From Candidatus Nitrosopumilus sp. (lineage in GTDB: Archaea > Thermoproteota > Nitrososphaeria > Nitrososphaerales > Nitrosopumilaceae): 21,470 nt of DNA. Shown one piece after another: positions 15,901 to 21,470 of the stretch. Both the position numbers and the translations under genes were made by a program. Position 1 is the first letter of the stretch; every line of letters starts with the position of its first letter. Below the pieces are notes generated by a model, which was given only the letters and a program-made list of their open reading frames with translations, was not told where the DNA came from and made no database searches. The stretch is from NCBI GenBank assembly GCA_029860565.1, contig JAOUAY010000008.1:1-21470 (forward strand), in the 5' to 3' direction.

Positions 15901-16236
15901 ATGAATACAAAAGTAATCTTAACAGCATCCTTAATCGCTGTAGTATTTACCACGGGTTACTATGCAGAAAATGCAATTGCATTTGCACAATACATGGGTA
16001 ACGTTGGTGGTGAAGGCGAAACAGGATCATACACCCTAGAAGAAGCACTTGAACTTCAAAGACGAAGAATTCAATCAGCTGAAGCAAATCCCTCTTCTGG
16101 CTCAGGAACTCCATATCTTGATGCAAATGGTGTAGTTGGTGCTTCAGTTATTGCAGCTGCCGTATTCGGTGTTTTGTCAGCAGCTTTCATGATTAAAGGA
16201 AGATCTGGCAAATATGCAGCAATGGGTAGAGGATAA
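15901..16236 (+). CDS. Small secreted/membrane protein near amo, candidate additional AMO subunit (AmoY/AmoZ type)
   Basis: A 111-residue protein. Residues 4-29 form a signal-peptide-like hydrophobic stretch with a plausible cleavage site after AIAFA. A soluble segment follows with a charged helix (SYTLEEALELQRRRIQSAEA) and a Ser/Gly linker. One transmembrane helix lies at about 77-98 (VVGASVIAAAVFGVLSAAFMI), with a short basic tail RSGKYAAMGRG inside. Biochemical work on Nitrososphaera AMO reported small extra subunits (AmoX, AmoY, AmoZ) besides A, B and C. This protein's size, topology and location beside the amo genes make it a candidate, but I cannot decide which one from sequence alone. 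A T-rich terminator follows the stop. Confidence 0.6.
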   Translation: MNTKVILTASLIAVVFTTGYYAENAIAFAQYMGNVGGEGETGSYTLEEALELQRRRIQSAEANPSSGSGTPYLDANGVVGASVIAAAVFGVLSAAFMIKGRSGKYAAMGRG

Positions 16237-16265
16237 AAAACCTCAATTTTCTCTTATTTTATTAT
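16237..16265 (+). terminator. T-rich terminator after the 15901 gene
   Basis: Immediately after the stop the sequence runs CAATTTTCTCTTATTTTATTA, several T tracts in succession with no strong hairpin. The same CAATTTT-type pattern recurs after amoA and amoB. Confidence 0.4.
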
Positions 16266-16276
16266 CATCTCTTAGT

Positions 16277-16312
16277 GGATACTGAGCTTGTACTGGATAC
16301 TGATCTCGCATT
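16277..16312 (+). repeat. Imperfect 18-bp tandem repeat carrying the ATACTGATCTCG motif
   Basis: Two adjacent 18-bp units begin GGATACTGA (16277-16294 and 16295-16312) and match at 14 of 18 positions by hand. The second contains ATACTGATCTCG (16297-16308), identical to the element upstream of the 15901 gene. It lies 36 bp before the TATA box of the next gene. Confidence 0.6.
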
Positions 16313-16332
16313 TTTTGATAATAAAAGAAATG

Positions 16333-16339
16333 TATATAT
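16333..16339 (+). promoter_or_regulatory. Putative TATA box of the 16363 gene
   Basis: TATATAT is centred about 27 bp before the ATG at 16363, the spacing of a leaderless archaeal transcript. Confidence 0.5.
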
Positions 16340-16362
16340 CGCACAAATAGAGCCAAAATATT

Positions 16363-16632
16363 ATGATTCCTATCGTAGGTACTTTCCTAAGTATTCTGTC
16401 TTCACTTACAGGACAATTAGGACCAAACTATGATCCATTATTCTATGATGTAATGCTTTACATCTTCGGAACCATAATGTTTACCATCTTTTTGTTGGCA
16501 ATCATATCATTCTGGTTACGTGTACACGGTTGGGCTTACAAAGACAATCGTGAGAGATGGGTTGATGAATTAGACAGACACTTTGAAAGAGAAGGTATCG
16601 GTCTTATTCCAGACAATGGCAAATATTGGTAA
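16363..16632 (+). CDS. Small single-pass membrane protein near amo, candidate additional AMO subunit (AmoY/AmoZ type)
   Basis: An 89-residue protein. A short hydrophobic N-terminus (IPIVGTFLSILSSL) is followed by one strong transmembrane helix at about 28-52 (YDVMLYIFGTIMFTIFLLAIISFWL). The charged C-terminal tail is RVHGWAYKDNRERWVDELDRHFEREGIGLIPDNGKYW. The Trp/Tyr-rich tail and small size are typical of accessory subunits of membrane metalloenzymes. It has its own TATA box at leaderless spacing and shares an upstream 12-bp motif with the neighbouring small gene. Together with that gene it is a candidate for the extra AMO subunits reported in archaea. Direct evidence of AMO association is absent here. 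Confidence 0.6.
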   Translation: MIPIVGTFLSILSSLTGQLGPNYDPLFYDVMLYIFGTIMFTIFLLAIISFWLRVHGWAYKDNRERWVDELDRHFEREGIGLIPDNGKYW

Positions 16633-16665
16633 AATTACCACCTTTCATCTTTTCATTATTTTTAA
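16633..16665 (+). terminator. T-rich terminator after the 16363 gene
   Basis: Successive T tracts (CTTTTCATTATTTTT) follow the TAA, between two convergent genes. No hairpin is evident. Confidence 0.35.
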
Positions 16666-16726
16666 TATCCTTTAGTTAGAGCTATGCCGAATTTTAAAAT
16701 TTGATTTTTTGTGGAGTCTACAACTA

Positions 16727-17260
16727 CTAATTTTTTGCTTCTGGGAGGAAATCTGTGTCTTTAGATTCGTCATATGCCTTTGATGTGAATACTCCTTTGT
16801 AGTGATATCCATCCTGTAATGGATGGTTGATGAAATGATCTGATTCCTTATCATTAACGTAGAAAGTCGATTTACTCTGATCCATGTCTCTTAGAGGAAA
16901 GTCCCACATCCACAAAAAGTGACCAATTTCAAATGGATATTCTTCTTCCCATTCTACGTAGATTGTACCATCATCTGTTAATGTATACATTGTTCTTTTA
17001 CATTCCTCATCATTTAATCCTGCGTTTATGTTAGCAGGAATCTCTGTTGGGAGACCATCAATAATTAACTCTAAAGTGACTTTCATTTTGTATGGGGTCT
17101 CTTTATTTTCGATACAAACTTTGAGAGGATCATTTTGACTAAATTGATCCTGCAGCAGACTACCTACTGCACCTATTGATATTGCGATAATGGCAGATAT
17201 CATGAGGAATCTGATTGTTTTTTTCCTCTTGTAAGGATCACCGGTACCAGGCCAAATCAT
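16727..17260 (-). CDS. Membrane-anchored extracytoplasmic protein of unknown function
   Basis: A 177-residue protein with a basic N-terminus (YKRKKTIRF), one transmembrane helix at about 17-36, and an outside domain of some 135 residues. The domain pattern VTLELIIDGLPTEIPANINAG, with Cys49 and Cys87, then DGTIYVEWEEEYPFEIGHFLWMWDFPL and FYVND, recalls a family of thaumarchaeal and bacterial extracytoplasmic domains. Those usually carry His-x-His metal-like motifs before the IDG and after the Cys; here these positions read KMKVTL and TLTDDG. So it may be a non-metal-binding relative. A TTAAAG box at about 17284 gives leaderless spacing. Its position inside the AMO neighbourhood suggests, but does not prove, a related role. 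Confidence 0.65.
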   Translation of the reverse strand: MIWPGTGDPYKRKKTIRFLMISAIIAISIGAVGSLLQDQFSQNDPLKVCIENKETPYKMKVTLELIIDGLPTEIPANINAGLNDEECKRTMYTLTDDGTIYVEWEEEYPFEIGHFLWMWDFPLRDMDQSKSTFYVNDKESDHFINHPLQDGYHYKGVFTSKAYDESKDTDFLPEAKN

Positions 17261-17298
17261 AGTGATGAATTTGGACAGATTCCTTAAAGTCCTTTCTC

Positions 17299-17613
17299 TT
17301 ATTCATACATGATTTCAATTATGTCCCATTGGTCTTGATGGTCTGCAAGAAAATAGGTTATCTCATCAGAGTCTATTTCAAGCCATTCTGATACTCCTTT
17401 GTATGGGATATAGTCTTCTACAAACAGGTCTCCAGTACCTGTCATTCTGACTATAATTTTTTCACTTTTTGGTTTTATCTCAAAAGGTAATTTGAGAACT
17501 TTGCCTCTTCTTTCATTTTGAATGTTAATTTTATATTTGTCAGAACAAAAATCTATTTCTCCAAAAAAATAACTTTGAAAAATATCTAATTTTGTAATAT
17601 TGAAACTTAACAT
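17299..17613 (-). CDS. Hypothetical protein (104 aa)
   Basis: A 104-residue soluble protein that I do not recognise. It is predicted mostly beta: LSFNITKLDIFQSYFFGEIDF, KLPFEIKPKSEKIIVRMTGTGDLFVEDYI, and an acidic C-terminus DEITYFLADHQDQWDIIEIMYE. There is no signal peptide or membrane segment. Upstream, ATAAAA at 17638-17643 (TTTTAT on the coding strand) is at leaderless spacing from the ATG at 17613. It lies between amoB and the membrane-anchored gene on the same strand. Confidence 0.6.
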   Translation of the reverse strand: MLSFNITKLDIFQSYFFGEIDFCSDKYKINIQNERRGKVLKLPFEIKPKSEKIIVRMTGTGDLFVEDYIPYKGVSEWLEIDSDEITYFLADHQDQWDIIEIMYE

Positions 17614-17680
17614 CTTTTCATTATTTTTTTCTAGATGATAAAACTTAGTTTGTCAAGCTTACGTGACCGTAGTTACAATC

Positions 17681-17706
17681 TATAAAATGAAAAGGAAAAA
17701 TTGGGT
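17681..17706 (-). terminator. T-rich terminator after amoB
   Basis: Read on the minus strand, the sequence after the amoB stop is CCAATTTTTCCTTTTCATTTT. It closely resembles the tract after amoA (CCAATTTTTTCCTTTTATTA), suggesting a conserved termination sequence for amo transcripts. Confidence 0.5.
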
Positions 17707-17709
17707 TGT

Positions 17710-18279
<570 letters not shown>

Positions 18280-18313
18280 AGTTATCCCTAAGATTTGGAA
18301 ACAAAACACGTCG

Positions 18314-18348
18314 TTATATGTTTTACCTTAGTGGCGAGGATCGATCCT
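18314..18348 (-). promoter_or_regulatory. amoB promoter region: TATA box and 12-bp palindrome
   Basis: On the minus strand ATATAA (18314-18319) is the best TATA candidate, about 37 bp before the amoB ATG, giving a short leader. Eighteen bp further upstream lies the perfect palindrome AGGATCGATCCT (18337-18348), well placed for an activator or repressor site. Confidence 0.45.
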
Positions 18349-18503
18349 TTCTATAGTGTTGATCATAGATGTTATACAACCAAATTAATAAAAATTTTTT
18401 ATGATTCTTATATTTTAAATTATATAAAATTGAATTAATTTCATAAATTCATAAATATATATGGATTTTTTTAAAAAATTTAAGTATTTGTAAAACTATT
18501 ACT
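18349..18503. other. AT-rich divergent spacer between amoB and amoC
   Basis: This 155-bp stretch has no ORF and is dominated by A/T runs (for example ATAAATATATATGG and TTTTTTTAAAAAATTT). It lies between the amoB and amoC promoters and may be easily melted or curved DNA or a chromatin-protein site. I see no RNA gene in it. Confidence 0.5.
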
Positions 18504-18526
18504 TTATATTCTGAAATCACGTGATT
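18504..18526 (+). promoter_or_regulatory. amoC promoter: TATA box and palindrome AATCACGTGATT
   Basis: TTATATT (18504-18510) lies about 25 bp before the amoC ATG (18532), predicting a leaderless mRNA. The 12-bp perfect palindrome AATCACGTGATT (18515-18526) fills the space between the TATA box and the start codon. The upstream 130 bp are extremely AT-rich. Confidence 0.5.
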
Positions 18527-18531
18527 AGAAC

Positions 18532-19095
18532 ATGGCACAGATGCCCGCATTAATCCCAAAAGAAGTTGAGATCCAGAGACTAAAGAAAATCTGGCTCATC
18601 GTTATTGCTATGGGTTCAGTTGCTGCATCAGTCGAAGTAGATAACTTTGTTGATGGTTCTCTACACCAGACTTCTATCAGAGACAGTGCATTTACACCAG
18701 CACACTGGTGGCTATATTCCCACTTCATTACATTACCAATTGGATGGGGAATGGCTGCAGTTTATGATAGAAAAGTTCCAGTTCTTAGAGGCCCAAATAA
18801 TTCAATGAACACCGGTTTGAAGATGACCATCCTTGGTTACCTTGCAACCATGTTTACAATTGGGGTCAATGAGATGTGGCATTTCTGGTTTGTAGAAGAA
18901 ATATTCTCAGTACCAAATCACTGGATGTTTAACATGGGAGTCGTAGTGGCTTTCATGGGTGCTTTAGCATACGTAGTTAGAGTATATGCTCGACTCGTAG
19001 AATTAGGCGCAGAAACTCCTGGTGAGAACCCATACGTTGCAGAGATGTACAAGATGGCCCTAGAAGGCAAATTGTACAGCAGAGCAATTCCATAG
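18532..19095 (+). CDS. amoC: Ammonia monooxygenase subunit C (archaeal AmoC)
   Basis: A 187-residue polytopic membrane subunit of AMO. Two metal-ligand sets comparable to PmoC are visible. The first is D41-x3-H45-x12-H58 in DGSLHQTSIRDSAFTPAHWW, matching the CuC site. The second is N113-x3-H117 followed by H130 in NEMWHFWFVEE...PNHWMF, matching the CuD site, with the last spacing one residue shorter than in Methylococcus PmoC. Hydrophobic helices cover roughly 18-36, 60-78, 97-113 and 132-152. It is the first gene of the amoC-amoX-amoA series but appears to have its own promoter and terminator. A hairpin plus T-run follows it. Confidence 0.97.
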   Translation: MAQMPALIPKEVEIQRLKKIWLIVIAMGSVAASVEVDNFVDGSLHQTSIRDSAFTPAHWWLYSHFITLPIGWGMAAVYDRKVPVLRGPNNSMNTGLKMTILGYLATMFTIGVNEMWHFWFVEEIFSVPNHWMFNMGVVVAFMGALAYVVRVYARLVELGAETPGENPYVAEMYKMALEGKLYSRAIP

Positions 19096-19137
19096 AAAAA
19101 GTGCATTTAGCACATTTTTTTCTTTTTTGTTATTTTT
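19096..19137 (+). terminator. Hairpin plus T-tract terminator after amoC
   Basis: GTGC-attta-GCAC (19101-19113) forms a small hairpin, flanked by A-rich and T-rich arms that could extend it, and is followed by a long T-rich run to 19137. It should separate amoC from amoX transcription at least partly. Confidence 0.6.
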
Positions 19138-19177
19138 ACAAGACGTAGATCGTACATATAATCAGTTTAAGAAAGAC

Positions 19178-19208
19178 TTAAAAGAATCTGAATTAGAATA
19201 ATTCCAGA
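19178..19208 (+). promoter_or_regulatory. amoX promoter: TATA-like box and near-perfect inverted repeat
   Basis: TTAAAAG (19178-19184) is about 28 bp before the ATG at 19209. Between them, TCTGAATTA (19187-19195), GAA, and TAATTCCAGA (19199-19208) form an inverted repeat that is perfect except for one unpaired base, abutting the start codon. Confidence 0.45.
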
Positions 19209-19571
19209 ATGACTCTTCCTAAAGGATTCGGCTCTGCTGGCACTGGTGGTTCATCAAGTGCTGATGTAGAACGAATGATTGGACGACGCGTTGAAAATAT
19301 GACCGGTATGATTACTATTTCATTCTGGGCAGCAATAATAGCAACTTTTGGCGGTACTGCAGCTGGATATTTCTATTATCCATGGGCATATCCAACAGCA
19401 AGTGGTCACTTTGCATTCATCGTACTTACAATCATTGAGACAATAGGTTACATCTTCTGTGTTAAAGTCATGGAAGAAGGTTCTAACAAAAACAGCAATG
19501 GCATAATTGGTGCTAGTGTTGTTGGTGCAACTGTGTTTGTACTATTCGTATCACTATACGTTGGTTGGTAA
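19209..19571 (+). CDS. amoX: Archaeal ammonia monooxygenase-associated subunit AmoX
   Basis: A 120-residue membrane protein found only in ammonia-oxidising archaea, between amoC and amoA. The N-terminal ~25 residues are Gly/Ser-rich and soluble (LPKGFGSAGTGGSSSADVERMIGRRVENM). Three transmembrane helices follow at about 33-54 (ITISFWAAIIATFGGTAAGYFY), 67-86 (FAFIVLTIIETIGYIFCVKV) and 98-119 (IIGASVVGATVFVLFVSLYVG). It is an integral subunit of the archaeal AMO complex in biochemical work on Nitrososphaera. Its exact role is structural or unknown; no copper ligands are evident. It is followed by a duplicated T-rich element before amoA. Confidence 0.93.
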   Translation: MTLPKGFGSAGTGGSSSADVERMIGRRVENMTGMITISFWAAIIATFGGTAAGYFYYPWAYPTASGHFAFIVLTIIETIGYIFCVKVMEEGSNKNSNGIIGASVVGATVFVLFVSLYVGW

Positions 19572-19591
19572 CCTCAAGAAAACCTTTCAAT

Positions 19592-19659
19592 ACACTTCTT
19601 TTTCATTTTGGTTCAAAGTAATAACATCCGAACACACTTCCTTTTTATTTTAGTTAAAA
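19592..19659 (+). repeat. Duplicated 26-bp T-rich element between amoX and amoA
   Basis: Two copies, 19592-19617 and 19634-19659, share 22 of 26 bases by hand count and are spaced 42 bp apart. Both begin ACACTTC and continue with T tracts, so tandem terminators for amoX are the simplest reading. Confidence 0.6.
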
Positions 19660-19686
19660 ACAACGATCTTCATCATACCCTAAAAT

Positions 19687-19724
19687 TTTATATACAGACC
19701 ATTTCTTTGACTTCATATGGTCTG
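19687..19724 (+). promoter_or_regulatory. amoA promoter: TATA box and 8-bp-arm inverted repeat spanning the start codon
   Basis: TTTATATA (19687-19694) lies about 27 bp before the ATG at 19717, predicting a leaderless amoA mRNA. CAGACCAT (19695-19702) and ATGGTCTG (19717-19724) are exact inverted repeats, the right arm beginning at the start codon. Confidence 0.55.
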
Positions 19725-20367
19725 GTTAAGACGATGTACACACTACTTATTCATAGTAGTTGTTGGCGTTAACTCTACTTTGTTAACAATTAATGCAGGA
19801 GATTACATCTTCTACACTGACTGGGCTTGGACTTCGTTCACGGTATTTTCAATATCGCAAACGTTGATGCTAATTGTAGGTGCATGTTATTATCTAACAT
19901 TTACAGGCGTTCCAGGCACAGCGACGTACTACGCTCTAATTATGACAGTATACACATGGGTAGCAAAAGGCGCATGGTTTTCGTTAGGATATCCATATGA
20001 CTTTATTGTAACTCCAGTTTGGCTTCCATCAGCAATGCTGTTGGACTTGGTCTACTGGGCGACAAAGAAGAACAAGCACTCCTTGATACTGTTTGGCGGC
20101 GTACTGGTAGGAATGTCTTTACCATTATTCAACATGGTAAACCTGATAACTGTAGCAGACCCACTAGAAACGGCATTCAAATATCCAAGACCAACATTGC
20201 CACCATATATGACACCGATAGAGCCCCAAGTTGGTAAGTTCTATAACAGCCCTGTAGCACTCGGTGCCGGTGCAAGTGCAGTATTGGGATGTACATTTGC
20301 AGCATTAGGTTGTAAACTAAACACTTGGACATACAGATGGATGGCCGCATGGTCAAAGTGGGACTAA
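19717..20367 (+). CDS. amoA: Ammonia monooxygenase subunit A (archaeal AmoA)
   Basis: A 216-residue polytopic membrane subunit of archaeal AMO, the standard marker gene for ammonia-oxidising archaea. The 5' end ATGGTCTGGTTAAGACG and the 3' region ACATACAGATGGATGGCCGC match the sites of widely used archaeal amoA primers. The protein begins MVWLRRCTHYLFIVVVGVNSTLLTINAGDY. It continues through hydrophobic helices (about 9-27, 40-62, 68-88, 102-114, 121-143 and 178-196) with the loop TDWAWTSF and a Pro-rich segment YPRPTLPPYMTPIEPQ. Length and motifs are complete. It has its own TATA box and is followed by a T-rich terminator. Confidence 0.98.
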   Translation: MVWLRRCTHYLFIVVVGVNSTLLTINAGDYIFYTDWAWTSFTVFSISQTLMLIVGACYYLTFTGVPGTATYYALIMTVYTWVAKGAWFSLGYPYDFIVTPVWLPSAMLLDLVYWATKKNKHSLILFGGVLVGMSLPLFNMVNLITVADPLETAFKYPRPTLPPYMTPIEPQVGKFYNSPVALGAGASAVLGCTFAALGCKLNTWTYRWMAAWSKWD

Positions 20368-20371
20368 CACT

Positions 20372-20400
20372 CCAATTTTTTCCTTTTATTATTTTTACTT
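20372..20400 (+). terminator. T-rich terminator after amoA
   Basis: CCAATTTTTTCCTTTTATTA followed by a further T5 run begins a few bases after the stop codon. It resembles the tract after amoB. Confidence 0.5.
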
Positions 20401-20430
20401 AGAGGATTCTCTAGATTTCAAAAAATTTGA

Positions 20431-20480
20431 TTAAAAAATATTGCACAGCTTGTGATCTTTTATTGTCTATTTTGACAATA
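20431..20480 (+). promoter_or_regulatory. Putative dam promoter with 7-bp-arm inverted repeat
   Basis: TTAAAAAATA (20431-20440) would place transcription start near 20460. A perfect inverted repeat TATTGTC-tatttt-GACAATA occupies 20461-20480, 22 bp before the GTG start. It could be an operator covering the start site or a hairpin at the mRNA 5' end. Confidence 0.45.
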
Positions 20481-20502
20481 TGTAATTCTATGATAATGAT
20501 AT

Positions 20503-21363
20503 GTGAAGCAGCAATACGGTCAGATTCTTACCATTCCAAAACCCTTTGTAAAATGGGCTGGTGGAAAACGTCAACTAATTCCAATTTTAAATGAAAATTT
20601 ACCTAAAACATTTGGTACTTATTTTGAACCTTTCTTGGGAGGAGGTGCATTGCTTTTTCATATGCTAATTGAACACAATGGACAAAAATGTAGTATTTCT
20701 GATCTTAACTCCGATCTGGTATTATCATATACCACTATTCGAGATAGAATAGAATCTTTAATCCATTCTCTAAAAAACCATGAAAAAAATTATCAAAAAG
20801 ATTCAAAGTCATATTATTATTCCATTAGAGAAAGCAATCCTAGAAGCCAGATTGAAAAAACTTCACGATTAATCTTTTTGAATAGAACTTGCTTTAATGG
20901 ATTATACCGAGTTAATAGTAAAGGTAAATTCAATGTTCCTTTAGGGAAATACACAAATCCAAATATCGTTAATGAGGACAATCTTCGTTCAGTTGGCCAT
21001 ATCTTACAATCAAGTAGAGTAGATATCAAATGCCGTGATTTTGAATTTGTACTACGTGATGCCAAAAAAGGCGATCTTGTATATTTTGATCCTCCATATC
21101 AACCAGTTAGTGATACTGCAAATTTTACCAGTTATACAAACAAAGATTTCACATATGATGATCTTGGTAGATTGGCAGAACTTTGTATCAAATTAGATTC
21201 TAAAGGATGTAGAGTTCTCTTGTCAAATTCTAACTCCAAGGAAGTCAGTGATATGTTTTCAACTAAACCTTGGAAAATAAACAAGATTAAGGCAAATCGT
21301 TCAATTAATTCCAACTCTAAAAAGAGAACCGGTCACTTTGAACTATTGATCAAAAATTATTAG
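20503..21363 (+). CDS. dam: Dam-type DNA adenine-N6 methyltransferase (D12 class)
   Basis: A 286-residue alpha-class adenine methyltransferase. Motif X is PFVKWAGGKRQL (14-25), and the SAM-binding motif I is FEPFLGGGALLF (41-52). The Dam signature FLNRTCFNGLYRVNSKGKFNVP follows around 125-146, and the catalytic DPPY is at 196-199. The length matches E. coli Dam (278). Dam and M.DpnII relatives methylate GATC, but the target here is inferred. The start is GTG at 20503; an ATG two bases earlier is out of frame and followed by TGA. No restriction endonuclease adjoins it, so it appears to be an orphan. It ends 2 bp before the tRNA-Thr gene on the opposite strand. Confidence 0.93.
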   Translation: MKQQYGQILTIPKPFVKWAGGKRQLIPILNENLPKTFGTYFEPFLGGGALLFHMLIEHNGQKCSISDLNSDLVLSYTTIRDRIESLIHSLKNHEKNYQKDSKSYYYSIRESNPRSQIEKTSRLIFLNRTCFNGLYRVNSKGKFNVPLGKYTNPNIVNEDNLRSVGHILQSSRVDIKCRDFEFVLRDAKKGDLVYFDPPYQPVSDTANFTSYTNKDFTYDDLGRLAELCIKLDSKGCRVLLSNSNSKEVSDMFSTKPWKINKIKANRSINSNSKKRTGHFELLIKNY

Positions 21364-21365
21364 AA

Positions 21366-21438
21366 GCTTCGAACGGGATCTGAACCCGTGACCTTTACAT
21401 TACCAATGTAACGCTCTACCAGACTGAGCTACCGAAGC
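21366..21438 (-). tRNA. tRNA-Thr (anticodon GGT)
   Basis: A 73-nt cloverleaf on the minus strand: 7-bp acceptor (GCTTCGG with CTTCGAAGC-type 3' end, one G-U pair), D-arm GCTC...GAGC, and anticodon stem TTACA/TGTAA with loop TTGGTAA giving anticodon GGT. The T-arm is ACGGG/CCCGT with loop TTCAGAT. No intron, and no encoded CCA. It is convergent with the methyltransferase gene. Confidence 0.96.
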
Positions 21439-21470
21439 ACAAATTCACTCTGTAGAAAATCCTTATAATT

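Overview
The window is almost certainly chromosomal DNA from an ammonia-oxidising archaeon (Thaumarchaeota/Nitrososphaerota), most likely a marine, Nitrosopumilus-like lineage. The evidence is a complete archaeal ammonia monooxygenase cluster (amoB, amoC, amoX, amoA) with copper-ligand motifs in AmoB and AmoC, plus TBP, eS1, the KEOPS subunit Pcc1, an archaeal RecJ-like DHH nuclease and a geranylgeranyl reductase. The DNA is AT-rich, and many genes carry a TATA-like box about 25-30 bp before the start codon, as expected for leaderless archaeal mRNAs.

Layout. Positions 1-674 hold the end of a calcium-binding TSP3-repeat surface protein. Positions 733-3678 hold a tRNA-dihydrouridine synthase, a stand-alone Lrp/AsnC ligand-binding (RAM) protein, a PII nitrogen regulator on the minus strand, a 58-residue HTH-like ORF and a membrane-anchored protein. 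Positions 3671-11144 are all minus strand: a putative PD-(D/E)XK nuclease, a small unknown protein, tbp, an ASCH protein, a cysteine-synthase/rhodanese fusion, a VWA protein with its MoxR-type AAA+ partner, and a geranylgeranyl reductase. A GC-rich stretch at 11226-11295 looks like a structured RNA gene. Positions 11330-15776 form a compact information-processing operon: rps15, DHH nuclease, pcc1, serS, rps3ae and an exosome-associated RNA-binding protein.

The AMO region spans 15901-20367. Two small membrane proteins (candidate extra AMO subunits) lie on the plus strand, then two unknown minus-strand genes, amoB on the minus strand, and amoC-amoX-amoA on the plus strand. Each amo gene appears to have its own promoter, and dyad elements sit at or near the start codons of amoC, amoX and amoA. 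The window closes with a Dam-type adenine methyltransferase that stops two bases from a convergent tRNA-Thr(GGT) gene.

Functionally, AMO carries out the first, energy-yielding step of ammonia oxidation, and the PII protein provides nitrogen-status signalling. The most unusual sequence signal is a perfect pentanucleotide repeat (five copies of CTGAT) inside the T-loop codons of that PII protein. It lengthens the loop and could make the gene hypermutable. No CRISPR array, insertion sequence or complete mobile element was seen.
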